A DNA stretch of 64,000 nucleotides, from NCBI GenBank assembly GCA_049115935.1, contig JAGDZK010000001.1, positions 36,669 to 100,668 on the forward strand, given 5' to 3'. A model generated the notes under the pieces. The model did no database searches. It had not been told where the DNA came from and saw nothing but the letters and a program-made list of their open reading frames with translations. Of the stretch, positions 1 through 7,877 are shown in pieces. Origin of the DNA: Bermanella sp049115935 (lineage in GTDB: Bacteria > Pseudomonadota > Gammaproteobacteria > Pseudomonadales > Oceanobacteraceae). The translations under genes were made by a program, and so were the position numbers. The stretch's first letter is position 1; every line of letters begins with the position of its first letter.

Positions 1-2
1 AC

Positions 3-233
3 CTTAATACAAATATAAAGTGGTTGGCAGCTGCATTTGCCTTAGAAAAGTTAATCTATGGGGTTGTGTGGGTAAACTGGTTGTCGGCCAATAGTTTAGG
101 CTCTGTTTATGAAAAAGATCTGTTTGCTGGTTTGTTTTATAGTGTTTACGGGTTAAATGACTTTGCATTTATGCTGTTTTTTGTGTGGGTATTTGTTGGC
201 TTAAACAAAGATAATCGCTCTAATAATGCTTGA
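3..233 (+). CDS. C-terminal end of a membrane protein (partial)
   Basis: The reading frame is open from the first complete codon of the window, so this is the 3' end of a gene that begins upstream; the internal TTG at position 24 is not a convincing start. The visible 76 residues contain two hydrophobic stretches, one around LAAAFALEKLIYGVVWVNWL and one around FAFMLFFVWVFVGL, followed by a short polar tail (NKDNRSNNA). This is typical of the last two helices of an inner-membrane protein with a cytoplasmic tail. I do not recognise the family. Its stop codon overlaps the first possible start of the next gene (ATGCTTGA), which hints at co-transcription. Confidence 0.55.
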   Translation, partial: LNTNIKWLAAAFALEKLIYGVVWVNWLSANSLGSVYEKDLFAGLFYSVYGLNDFAFMLFFVWVFVGLNKDNRSNNA

Positions 234-522
234 TTATTTAGTCTTTGATGAATTGATAATAAAACGAATGTATGAAGTATTAACCTGTTTTTTACAAGCC
301 ATGTTCCAATTTATGACTGATACCTATATGCAGGTATCAGTCTCACTACCTATGAGGTATGGAACGATTGGTTCTGGCTCATCTGGAAGCAATACAGATG
401 AAGATAGCTGGCTGATCATTGCGGTTATATTTTTAGTGATCATAGCTATTTTTTATTACCTTAAGGGTAAAGAGATTAAGCCAAGTAAACACATAAAAAA
501 GCGTTCAAAATTTAAAGATTAA
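226..522 (+). CDS. small single-pass membrane protein, unknown function
   Basis: An open frame of 98 codons whose C-terminal half looks like a genuine protein: a Gly/Ser-rich segment (TIGSGSSGSNTDED), one strong transmembrane helix (WLIIAVIFLVIIAIFYYL) and a lysine-rich cytoplasmic tail. The start is uncertain. ATG codons at 226, 268 and 352 are all in frame, and a perfect 11-bp inverted repeat at 315-342 lies between the second and third, so the true start may be 352, which would give about 56 residues. No family is recognised. The first start overlaps the stop of the preceding membrane gene. Confidence 0.45.
   Translation: MLDYLVFDELIIKRMYEVLTCFLQAMFQFMTDTYMQVSVSLPMRYGTIGSGSSGSNTDEDSWLIIAVIFLVIIAIFYYLKGKEIKPSKHIKKRSKFKD
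315..342. repeat. perfect 11-bp inverted repeat
   Basis: The arms GACTGATACCT and AGGTATCAGTC are separated by 6 bases. The repeat lies inside the longest version of the small membrane protein frame. There is no downstream T-tract, so it is not a standard terminator. If translation starts at 352 the hairpin would sit just upstream of the start codon and could affect initiation. Confidence 0.6.
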
Positions 523-559
523 ATCTGATTAAGTGTTGTTGATAATCTGATCGACTGAG

Positions 560-757
560 TATGGTTTATCGGGCGCGGGGCACCCTCGTACCTTGGATTA
601 TATGGTTGATCGGGCGCGGGGCACCCTCGTACCTTGGATTATATGGTTGATCGGGCGCGGGGCACCCTCGTACATAGGGTTATATGGTTTATCGGGCGCG
701 GGGCATTCTCATACACTGGGCTGTATGGTTTATCGGACGCGGCCCTCGTAAAGAGAG
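560..757. repeat. 41-bp tandem repeat array, about 4.8 copies
   Basis: Units begin at 560, 601, 642, 683 and 724, an exact 41-base period. Copies 1 and 2 are nearly identical, copies 3 and 4 diverge towards their ends, and copy 5 is degenerate and shortened. Each unit opens with TATGGTT(G/T)ATCGG and contains a GC-rich core (GGGCGCGGGGCACCCTCGTA). The core is much richer in GC than the surrounding AT-rich DNA. There are no unique spacers between units, so this is a minisatellite-like array and not CRISPR. It lies between a small membrane gene and the AhpD-like gene, in DNA with no convincing coding frame. Confidence 0.9.
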
Positions 758-910
758 CCTGTGACCGTTATGTATTATGTATATTGGGCTGTAATCACAT
801 TACGTTCATTATACTTCTCATGAATATCGTTAGAATGTCGAAAATATTCAATAATGTTGCTTTGAATTTGTTTATTTTTCTTTTTGTTCATCACACAAAC
901 AGAGGGATTT

Positions 911-1372
911 ATGAATAATCGACTTAACTACTACCAGCAAGCACCAGAAGCCATTAATCTTTTAATAGAACAAGAAAATTACTTAAATCAACAGTGCTCT
1001 GCACATGAGGTGTTAACCCTTAACTTATTAGAGCTGGTTAAGCTGCGTGTATCACAAATTAATCAATGTGCCTTTTGTTTGGATATGCATCACGATAAAG
1101 CCAACGAACTGGGTGAATCACCTGAGCGTCTATATGGGCTTAATGCATGGCGAGACATGCCATTTTATTCTACTCAAGAGCAACTGGCCTTAGAATGGGC
1201 CGAGCATTTAACCAAGGGTAAATCGGTTGATGATGATTTTTATACCCGCGCCGTGGCAGGGTTTGGTGAACAGGGCATTGTTATTTTAACCATAGCGGTC
1301 AATGCCATTAATAGTTGGAATCGCATCTGTAAGGTGTTTAAACCTGAGTTGGGATCTTATAAGGCTATTTAG
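911..1372 (+). CDS. AhpD-like / carboxymuconolactone decarboxylase family protein
   Basis: A 153-residue cytoplasmic protein of the CMD/AhpD fold. The signature is a CXXC pair followed by histidine, CAFCLDMHHDKA, preceded by the helix LLELVKLRVSQINQ. In AhpD-type alkylhydroperoxidases this pair of cysteines performs thiol-based peroxide reduction. The rest matches the usual all-helical layout, ending in NAINSWNRICKVF. I chose the ATG at 911 because AGAGGGA lies just upstream; an in-frame ATG at 884 would add a poorly conserved leader. The AraC-family gene begins 6 bases after its stop, so the two are probably co-transcribed and the regulator may control this enzyme. The exact substrate cannot be read from sequence. 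Confidence 0.85.
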   Translation: MNNRLNYYQQAPEAINLLIEQENYLNQQCSAHEVLTLNLLELVKLRVSQINQCAFCLDMHHDKANELGESPERLYGLNAWRDMPFYSTQEQLALEWAEHLTKGKSVDDDFYTRAVAGFGEQGIVILTIAVNAINSWNRICKVFKPELGSYKAI

Positions 1373-1378
1373 TTTTTT

Positions 1379-2143
1379 ATGAATACGACGTTTGACTTTA
1401 GATTAATTCAACTGGATGGCCCGTTGAGCTATCAAGTTCAGGCTGTTTGGTCTGCGTCGATAGCCGCTCATGCATCATCACTGACAAAACCATTATTCAG
1501 TGATGGGGCAAGCGGCGCATTTATTATTTTAAAAGGTGAGATCACTTATCACGGTCAAACCTATCAACAAGGGCTGCATTGGATACCGGTAAAAAAAGAG
1601 GCGCAATTTATCACCCTGTCGGCGGGTGTTGAAATGGTTGGGTTTCGATTTCATCCTGCAAAATCAAAAGATCATTTTACAATCTTTCATGATGATTTAA
1701 CTGGCGCTCAAGAGTCAAAAAATACGCAGGCAGAAAAAGGGCTATTAAAATTATTACTTAACTTGCCTCAGGCTGATCGACTGACTAGTTTATGTGAATG
1801 GTTACAGTGCAATATAAAACAGGGCATATCAAACAATGCCTTATCAAATTTTATTAGTCACATAGATCATAAAGTCGAACTGCAAAGCATAGAAAAACAT
1901 ATACCACTGAGTTTGCGTCAAATAGAGCGCCAATTTAAAACGCAAATTGGCTTTACCCCAAAATATTACCAACGACTCATGCGCATCAGACAAGCCATTC
2001 ATTTCATTAGAGAATGCCCAACCATGAGCTTGGTGGATTTAGCCACACAAGCGGGCTTTTCAGACCAAGCCCATATGAACCGCGAATTTCGTAAACTGGC
2101 AGGGATGACGCCGAAGGAATATCAAATAAGTAAGCAAGGTTAG
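1379..2143 (+). CDS. AraC-family transcriptional regulator
   Basis: A 254-residue regulator with an N-terminal cupin-like sensor region (roughly residues 15-110, including GAFIILKGEITYHGQ) and a C-terminal double helix-turn-helix DNA-binding domain. The first HTH falls around LSLRQIERQFKTQIGFTPKYY and the second around SLVDLATQAGFSDQAHMNRE, followed by the family's closing FRKLAGMTPKEY motif. It starts 6 bases after the AhpD-like gene and presumably regulates that gene or a nearby target in response to a small ligand. The ligand is unknown. The start at 1379 is the first ATG in frame. Confidence 0.88.
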   Translation: MNTTFDFRLIQLDGPLSYQVQAVWSASIAAHASSLTKPLFSDGASGAFIILKGEITYHGQTYQQGLHWIPVKKEAQFITLSAGVEMVGFRFHPAKSKDHFTIFHDDLTGAQESKNTQAEKGLLKLLLNLPQADRLTSLCEWLQCNIKQGISNNALSNFISHIDHKVELQSIEKHIPLSLRQIERQFKTQIGFTPKYYQRLMRIRQAIHFIRECPTMSLVDLATQAGFSDQAHMNREFRKLAGMTPKEYQISKQG

Positions 2144-2168
2144 ATAGGTTTTTTAATAGCGGCTTTAT

Positions 2169-2333
2169 CGTCCCGATGCGCGTAGCGCTTTGATCGGGTA
2201 TCCATTAGTTAGGTGAACAATTTAGGCTAATGATTTTTAGCGGTTTGAAGAGTAATCCGTCATCCCCGACGCGCGCAGCGCTTTGATCGGGGATCCATTA
2301 GATGAGTTAACTGTTTTGGCTGATGATTTTTGA
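2169..2333. repeat. two copies of a ~75-bp REP-like palindromic element in direct orientation
   Basis: Copy 1 (about 2169-2240) and copy 2 (about 2258-2333) align along their length at roughly three-quarters identity by eye. Each has an outer palindrome (CCCGAT...ATCGGG in copy 1; ATCCCCGA...TCGGGGAT in copy 2) around an inner GCGC-NNN-GCGC palindrome, then a shared CCATTAG and a TGATTTTT end. Copy 2 contains the stop codon and last codons of hepT. On the minus strand copy 1 carries a decayed version of the same 3' end, so the repeat includes duplicated hepT tail sequence. Confidence 0.75.
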
Positions 2334-2711
2334 GAATTCTTCAAAATCCACAAGATGTTTAGTAATGACAGAAATCACAATATCTAAATTTAGTTTTTGA
2401 TAATCATGCACAGCAATATTTTTAAGGCCAACCATTCGCTTTAGCCGTTCAGCTAAATCGTTATTAATCACACCGGCTTGTGCTACTAATTCAAAACTAT
2501 TGCGAGACGATTGGGGAATGCCCAACCCGTTTTGACGAATAAGATGGTTACAAATATCAATACATGCTTCACAAGCACGCTGTAAGTTCAAAATTACAGA
2601 GTCTTGTTTGGTGAAATTGCTTTTGAAATCAGCCTCATTTGAATATTCATCACGTATGCGCTGTAAGCAGCGTGTAATAGTAGTCAGTTTGTTAAGGGTA
2701 ATATCATCCAT
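2307..2711 (-). CDS. hepT: HEPN (DUF86) toxin, HepT family
   Basis: A 134-residue all-helical HEPN protein, the toxin half of a HEPN/MNT module. HepT proteins act as RNA-targeting toxins through an R-X(4-6)-H-X-Y motif. Here the motif region reads MVGLKNIAVHDYQKL near residues 91-105, with His and Tyr intact but Lys where the usual Arg sits five residues before the His. The start overlaps the 3' end of mntA by 8 bases, so the two are translated as a pair, antitoxin first. The 3' end lies within a repeated palindromic element. Family assignment is firm. Whether the Lys variant is active is not known from the sequence. Confidence 0.88.
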   Translation of the reverse strand: MDDITLNKLTTITRCLQRIRDEYSNEADFKSNFTKQDSVILNLQRACEACIDICNHLIRQNGLGIPQSSRNSFELVAQAGVINNDLAERLKRMVGLKNIAVHDYQKLNLDIVISVITKHLVDFEEFSKIISQNS

Positions 2712-3108
2712 TTTTTAGCGTATCCACAAATACATTGACGATTGCTTTGTGTGATTCTAGCAGGCTAGCATACATGCTATAAACCTTAGTCTCAAAAATA
2801 TCAGCTTCATTTTGCTGGCCAATAATAAGTTCACCATTGCTGATTACTTGCATTTGCAACACGGTTGACGCTTCACGTAAATCGATAAGATCAACATCTG
2901 TATTAAGCTGACTGGCAATTGCTTGAGCGACTTCCCATCTGGTTTCATTGCTAATGGACTGGGCAGGAAAAATGGCAATATCCCAGTCGCTATCAGGCGT
3001 TGCCTGTCCAGATGCCTGAGACCCAAAAACATAGGCCAGCTTTAAGTCATTAAAATGCTGACTTAGTAGCTGGCTGATTTGGTCAAATTTACTTTCTGGG
3101 TTGTCCAT
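2704..3108 (-). CDS. mntA: MNT-type nucleotidyltransferase antitoxin, MntA family
   Basis: A 134-residue minimal nucleotidyltransferase. The catalytic signature GS-X10-DXD is complete (GSQASGQATPDSDWD, about residues 29-43), and a third carboxylate is present in DVDLIDL. In characterised HEPN/MNT pairs this enzyme adds AMP to the tyrosine of the HepT active-site motif and so neutralises the toxin. It is the first gene of a two-gene minus-strand unit and overlaps hepT by 8 bases. No promoter was identified in the 183 bases upstream. The pair is isolated from other defence genes in the window. Confidence 0.9.
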   Translation of the reverse strand: MDNPESKFDQISQLLSQHFNDLKLAYVFGSQASGQATPDSDWDIAIFPAQSISNETRWEVAQAIASQLNTDVDLIDLREASTVLQMQVISNGELIIGQQNEADIFETKVYSMYASLLESHKAIVNVFVDTLKNG

Positions 3109-3291
3109 GTTGGTTCTTTACAAAATTTTGTCTATTCATAGCAGTAAGAAGAGTTGGGGTCATACTTTGTATATGTGCTAGTTGAGTGAAATATGAACAC
3201 TATTAAAGGGCTGTAGCGCGAGTGTATGTATGGAATTTTAATTTGAACGGATTGACGTATTCCTCCCCCTCTAAGCCTATCTTTAATTAGA

Positions 3292-3888
3292 TTAAGACTT
3301 TAACCAACTTTTAGATACGGCATAGGCTATTTTCTCTTTAAACCAAGCGTGAATATCTGGGTTAAGGTCTGCAATAAAGGCGTGGGCCTTTTCCACTTGT
3401 GATACGTGAATGCCATTTTCTACCCAAGCTTTGCCTTCACTTTGAATGTTCAATAAAAACGGCAGCACTCTGTCCATGACTTTAAGTAGTTTGGTTTCTT
3501 CGCTTTCGCCGTATTCTTGTTCGTCCCACAGGGTTAATAATTGAGAGATTGGGTTTCCCATGTGATTTTGCAATAACTCAATGCCTTTGCGCTCTTCTTT
3601 ATCCGCTTGATTGCGTTCATTCGCATACAAAAACGTATCACCAGCATAAATTTCACCAAGGTCGTGCACTAAAGCCAGTTTGATTAGCTTCTCTTGGTTG
3701 TAATCATAGGGTAGATGCTCAGCCATTGCCCAGCAGGCCATTGCAAGATGCCATGAGTGTTCAGCACTGTTTTCCACGCGTTTAGCGCCAGTGACGTAGC
3801 TTTTTCGGTTGACGAGTTTGAGTTCGTCTAGTGCGTAGAAGAAATCTGTGATGGAGTGGATGGTGGGTTTTGAGTGACTTAAAGTCAT
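3292..3888 (-). CDS. HD-domain phosphohydrolase, HDDC2/YfbR-like
   Basis: A 198-residue HD-superfamily hydrolase. Metal-binding motifs are clear: the first His in ENSAEHSWHLA, the HD doublet in LVHDLGEIYAGDT, and a later Asp in KVMDRVLPFLLN. The arrangement matches the HDDC2/YfbR group (HD_3), several members of which are 5'-deoxynucleotidases acting on dNMPs in the cytoplasm. The assignment to that reaction is by family. It is a single gene on the minus strand between the toxin-antitoxin pair and an orphan lipoprotein, with 120-180 base gaps on each side. Confidence 0.85.
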   Translation of the reverse strand: MTLSHSKPTIHSITDFFYALDELKLVNRKSYVTGAKRVENSAEHSWHLAMACWAMAEHLPYDYNQEKLIKLALVHDLGEIYAGDTFLYANERNQADKEERKGIELLQNHMGNPISQLLTLWDEQEYGESEETKLLKVMDRVLPFLLNIQSEGKAWVENGIHVSQVEKAHAFIADLNPDIHAWFKEKIAYAVSKSWLKS

Positions 3889-4009
3889 TGCTAGGCCTGA
3901 TAATGTTTTTGGATGCTTTTAGCTAAGTTTCAGTTTAAATCGGCGGGTCTCTATAATGGGGATTTCAAGTTACCCATCAGCTCACCAGCTTTCATCTAGT
4001 TGATGATGT

Positions 4010-4681
4010 TTAAATGCAAGTCTCGATACATACGCCAGCTAATCTAATTAACAGCTTAGCAATGCCACTTTCACGCCACTCATCAAAGCTCGAATCATAA
4101 CTATAAAAGCGATAGCCGGCTTGGTTTTGTCTAAACCCAATTGATATTTTAATATCACTTGTATGATGAGACTTTATGAGAAGCGCATAGTTACCACTAT
4201 CAAGTTCAATTGGTCTATCCAATAAAATATTATACGTTCCAGCTGTAGTTAGAGTTTTTGAAAAATCAGCATCACTAATACCGGTGCTAACTTCTGTGAG
4301 AGTACGGAATAATCCACTTCCAATTACCTCATAGACGGTATAAGCGATTTTGATATCATTTTCGTCATTGTTATCTCTCTTCGTACTTCCTCCTGAAAAA
4401 GTAATTTGATTAATTGATGATAGCTGTTTTAAAGAGAATTTAAGTGCAAATGAGGAGTCCGAATAATCTGAACTATAAGTTGTTGCCTGAAAAGTTCCGT
4501 CAAACTCCTCAAGTTGATTTTTAAAAATACTAAAATTTGGATCAACAGGGAATTTATTTAATGATGGTTCAATCTGTTCTTTTTCTTGAGGCTCTTCGAT
4601 TACGGGTGTTGGGTTGTCAGTACTACCCCCTTTACAGCTAACCAATAAAATAGTTATTAGGAGTATGAGAATTTTATGCAT
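4010..4681 (-). CDS. predicted lipoprotein, unknown function
   Basis: A 223-residue protein with a lipoprotein signal peptide: MHKILILLITILLVSC, with the lipobox LVSC giving Cys16 as the lipidated residue. A Pro/Glu-rich linker (residues about 22-42) follows, then a beta-rich domain with many Ser/Thr/Asn residues and alternating hydrophobic strands, resembling carbohydrate-binding-type beta-sandwiches in general character only. There are two further cysteines at the C-terminus (CIETC) that could form a disulfide. No family was recognised. It lies just downstream of gcvP but is separated from it by a strong terminator, so it is probably transcribed alone. Confidence 0.65.
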   Translation of the reverse strand: MHKILILLITILLVSCKGGSTDNPTPVIEEPQEKEQIEPSLNKFPVDPNFSIFKNQLEEFDGTFQATTYSSDYSDSSFALKFSLKQLSSINQITFSGGSTKRDNNDENDIKIAYTVYEVIGSGLFRTLTEVSTGISDADFSKTLTTAGTYNILLDRPIELDSGNYALLIKSHHTSDIKISIGFRQNQAGYRFYSYDSSFDEWRESGIAKLLIRLAGVCIETCI

Positions 4682-4705
4682 AGTTATTGACTTGTTTTTA
4701 AATTA

Positions 4706-4731
4706 TTAAAAAACGGCCCGCAGGCCGTTTC
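4706..4731 (-). terminator. gcvP: rho-independent terminator of gcvP
   Basis: A perfect 8-bp stem AAACGGCC / GGCCGTTT (4711-4718 and 4723-4730) with a 4-base loop. Read on the minus strand it is followed by a run of T, placing it about 56 bases after the gcvP stop. Confidence 0.85.
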
Positions 4732-4786
4732 TATGGTTTTCCGCACCCGGTTACTACATTCGGGAATGACGAATACGTCCGACTAA

Positions 4787-7687
4787 CTAGTCTTCATACT
4801 CTTCAATAGCAGGGCAAGAGCAAATCAGATTACGATCCCCGTACACATCATCGATGCGGTTAACGGTTGGCCAGAACTTGTTGGCATATACCGCAGGTAC
4901 TGGGAAGGCCGCTTGTTCGCGGGTGTAAGGACGCTCCCAAACACCTGCAATGTCTTTTACTGTATGCGGTGCATGTTTTAGTGGGTTAGAGTTTGCGTCT
5001 AGCTCGCCAGATTTCACAGCATTGATTTCAGCTTTGATAGACACCATGGCTTCGATGAAGCGATCCAGTTCGGCTTTGCTTTCAGATTCAGTTGGCTCAA
5101 TCATGAAGGTGCCCGCTACTGGGAAGCTCATGGTTGGCGCATGGAAACCGTAATCCATTAAACGTTTAGCAATGTCTACTTCAGTAATGCCGGTATCGGC
5201 TTTAATTGGGCGAAGATCAACGATACATTCATGAGCCACGCGGCCGTTTTGACCAGAGTAAAGAATCGGGTAATGCTCGCCCAATTTCTTCGCTAGGTAG
5301 TTACCGTTTAGTAGGGCCATTTGTGTGGCTTGGCGTAAACCTTTAGCGCCCATCATGTGAATGTACATGTAAGAAATTGGCAAGATAGAAGCCGAGCCAT
5401 ATGGCGCTGCGCTGACGGCACTTTGGCCAATGGACTCATCATCAATTTCACGCACGGCGTGGTTGGCGATGAAAGGGGCTAGGTGTTTGGCTACACCAAT
5501 AGGGCCCATACCTGGGCCGCCGCCACCGTGTGGAATGGCGAAGGTTTTGTGTAGGTTCATGTGGCTGACGTCAGCACCAATGTAACCCGGTGCGGTGATG
5601 CCCACTTGTGCGTTTAGGTTGGCACCGTCCATGTACACTTGGCCGCCGTTGTCGTGAATCAGTTTACAAATTTCTTTGGCGCCGTCTTCGTAAATACCGT
5701 GAGTTGATGGGTAGGTCATCATCAAGCACGATAGGCTGTCGCTCAGTTCTTCTGCTTTGGCTTTAAGGTCTGCAAAGTCAACGTTGCCTTGCTCATCACA
5801 CTTGGTGACCACCACACGCATACCGGCCATTTGCGCGGATGCTGGGTTAGTACCGTGAGCCGATTGTGGAATCAAACACACATTACGGTGACCTTCACCA
5901 CGGCTTTCGTGGTAATGCTTAATGGCCATTAGGCCGGCGTATTCACCTTGTGCACCTGAGTTTGGTTGCATACAAATGGCATCAAAACCTGTGATGTCAC
6001 GTAACCACGTATCTAGGTTTTTGATCAGTTGCTCGTAACCTGGGGTTTGTGATTTTGGTGCAAATGGGTGAATGCCACCAATAGTTGGCCAAGTCACTGG
6101 AATCATTTCAGCGGTGGCGTTTAGTTTCATGGTACAGCTGCCAAGGGTGATCATGCTGTGGTTCATGGCAAGGTCTTTGGTTTCAAGACGCTTCATGTAA
6201 CGCAGCATTTCGTGTTCGGTTTGGTAGCTGTTGAATACTGGGTGCGTTAAGAATTCGCTGGTGCGTTGTAGGTTCTCAGGAATCGAGCTTTCTACTTCTT
6301 CATCTAACATGGCGATGTCGATGTCAGTGCGACCTGTGATGACTTGGTATAAGGCTTCAAGGTCAGCGCGGGTGGTGGTTTCACCGATAGAGAAACCTAA
6401 AACACCGTCAACGTCTACTTGGCTTTGTGTACGCAGGTTAATTTCAGCGGCGTCAGCGCGGGCTAAAATTTCATCTTTGTTTGGTACTTCAAGGGTAAGG
6501 GTGTCGAACGCGCTTTGGTTCACAATCACTAGCCCTTCGATGTCGGCATCGGTAATGGCCGCAGCGATGATTTCTGTCATGCGGTGAATGCGGTTAGCAA
6601 TACGGATGATGCCTTCACGGCCATGATAGACCGCATAGAAAGAGGCAAGGTTCGACAGTAACACTTGAGCTGTACAAATGTTCGACGTGGCTTTTTCACG
6701 ACGGATATGTTGCTCACGGGTTTGTAGTGCCATGCGCAATGCGCGGTTACCGCTGGCATCAATGGATACACCAATTAAACGACCAGGAATAGCACGTTTG
6801 AATTCGTCTTTGGTGGCAAAGAATGCAGCGTGTGGGCCACCAAAACCCATAGGTACACCAAAGCGCTGGCTGTTACCAAGGGCAATGTCGGCACCCAGTT
6901 CGCCTGGTGATTTTAATAGAGCCAATGCCATCAGGTCAGTGGCCATGGCCACCATGGCGTTGTTGGCGTGAAGTTGTTCAATGAGTTCAGCAAAGTCATT
7001 GATGTTGCCGTCGACGGCTGGGTATTGCAGTAGGGCACCAAAACACTCAACTTCGGCTGCTGTTTCTACTGGGCCAATGTGCAGCTCCCAACCAAAACCG
7101 TCGGCACGGGTTTTTAATACGTCAATGGTTTGTGGCAAACATAGCTCGTCCACAAAAAATACGTTGGATTTATTTTTGCGCACTTGGCGTTTGATTAAAG
7201 CCATGGCTTCGGCAGCGGCGGTGGCTTCATCTAATAGTGATGCGTTTGCTAGCTCCATGCCGGTTAGGTCGATGATCATTTGCTGGTAGTTTAATAAGGC
7301 TTCTAAACGACCTTGGGCAATTTCTGGCTGGTATGGGGTGTAAGCTGTGTACCAACCTGGGTTTTCTAACACGTTACGGGTAATAACGTTTGGCAAGCGA
7401 GTGTCATGGTAACCCATGCCAATGAAGCTCTTGTAAACCTTGTTTTGGTCAGCAAGTGCTTTTAGGTTGGCCAGTGCCTCGGCTTCTGGGATGGCGTCGT
7501 CCATTTGTAAAAATGGCTCACGCAGAATTGATTTAGGTACGATTTGCGCCGTTAGGTCGTCTAAAGACTCAGCACCAACTTCGCTTAACATCGCATTGAT
7601 GTCCGCTACGTTTAGGCTTAAGTGACGGCCAAGAAATTCATTGCGGTTTTCAAGTTCGCTTAGACTAGAGTGTGACTGTGTCGCCAT
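4787..7687 (-). CDS. gcvP: glycine dehydrogenase (decarboxylating), P protein
   Basis: A 966-residue full-length single-chain P protein of the glycine cleavage system. It is a PLP enzyme that decarboxylates glycine and passes the aminomethyl group to lipoyl-GcvH. The two halves (GcvPA-like and GcvPB-like) are fused as in other gammaproteobacteria. The PLP-binding lysine is Lys714 in HMNLHKTFAIPHGGGGPG, and the conserved SCTMKLNATAEM segment is present. It starts with ATG after AAGGCAC. Unlike the compact gcvTHP operons of enterobacteria, it is separated from gcvT and gcvH by a permease and a histidine kinase, and has its own good sigma70 promoter at 7760-7788. Confidence 0.98.
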   Translation of the reverse strand: MATQSHSSLSELENRNEFLGRHLSLNVADINAMLSEVGAESLDDLTAQIVPKSILREPFLQMDDAIPEAEALANLKALADQNKVYKSFIGMGYHDTRLPNVITRNVLENPGWYTAYTPYQPEIAQGRLEALLNYQQMIIDLTGMELANASLLDEATAAAEAMALIKRQVRKNKSNVFFVDELCLPQTIDVLKTRADGFGWELHIGPVETAAEVECFGALLQYPAVDGNINDFAELIEQLHANNAMVAMATDLMALALLKSPGELGADIALGNSQRFGVPMGFGGPHAAFFATKDEFKRAIPGRLIGVSIDASGNRALRMALQTREQHIRREKATSNICTAQVLLSNLASFYAVYHGREGIIRIANRIHRMTEIIAAAITDADIEGLVIVNQSAFDTLTLEVPNKDEILARADAAEINLRTQSQVDVDGVLGFSIGETTTRADLEALYQVITGRTDIDIAMLDEEVESSIPENLQRTSEFLTHPVFNSYQTEHEMLRYMKRLETKDLAMNHSMITLGSCTMKLNATAEMIPVTWPTIGGIHPFAPKSQTPGYEQLIKNLDTWLRDITGFDAICMQPNSGAQGEYAGLMAIKHYHESRGEGHRNVCLIPQSAHGTNPASAQMAGMRVVVTKCDEQGNVDFADLKAKAEELSDSLSCLMMTYPSTHGIYEDGAKEICKLIHDNGGQVYMDGANLNAQVGITAPGYIGADVSHMNLHKTFAIPHGGGGPGMGPIGVAKHLAPFIANHAVREIDDESIGQSAVSAAPYGSASILPISYMYIHMMGAKGLRQATQMALLNGNYLAKKLGEHYPILYSGQNGRVAHECIVDLRPIKADTGITEVDIAKRLMDYGFHAPTMSFPVAGTFMIEPTESESKAELDRFIEAMVSIKAEINAVKSGELDANSNPLKHAPHTVKDIAGVWERPYTREQAAFPVPAVYANKFWPTVNRIDDVYGDRNLICSCPAIEEYED

Positions 7688-7759
7688 GAGTGTGCCTTTT
7701 GGTCAGTGTGCTGCCAAGGCTGGGCCGAGGCAGAAATCAGCTTGAAAATAATTGCGCGG

Positions 7760-7788
7760 ATTGTATCAGTGGGGCTAGGGCTTGTCAG
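7760..7788 (-). promoter_or_regulatory. gcvP: sigma70-type promoter for gcvP
   Basis: On the minus strand, CTGACA (7783-7788) is followed by exactly 17 bases and then TACAAT (7760-7765). A TG one base before the -10 box makes an extended -10. The predicted start of transcription is near 7753, giving a leader of about 66 bases. The leader is too short for a glycine riboswitch. Confidence 0.7.
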
Positions 7789-7877
7789 TGGCATTGGTGC
7801 CAAATCATGGTGTTTGCGTGCGTTTGCAAAACTGGCTCATGTTGGCGTGAATGGCGTGCAATTTTTTAAGCGCTTTT

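Noticed and set aside
560..757. Possible CRISPR array
   Set aside because: The 41-base units are contiguous with no unique spacers, and no cas genes are present.
634..918. Open frame of 94 codons through the tandem repeat array
   Set aside because: It consists mostly of translated repeat DNA and has no ribosome site; the real gene starts at 911 in another frame.
6231..6587. Several open frames antisense to gcvP
   Set aside because: They are shadows of the conserved gcvP coding sequence, with no ribosome sites.
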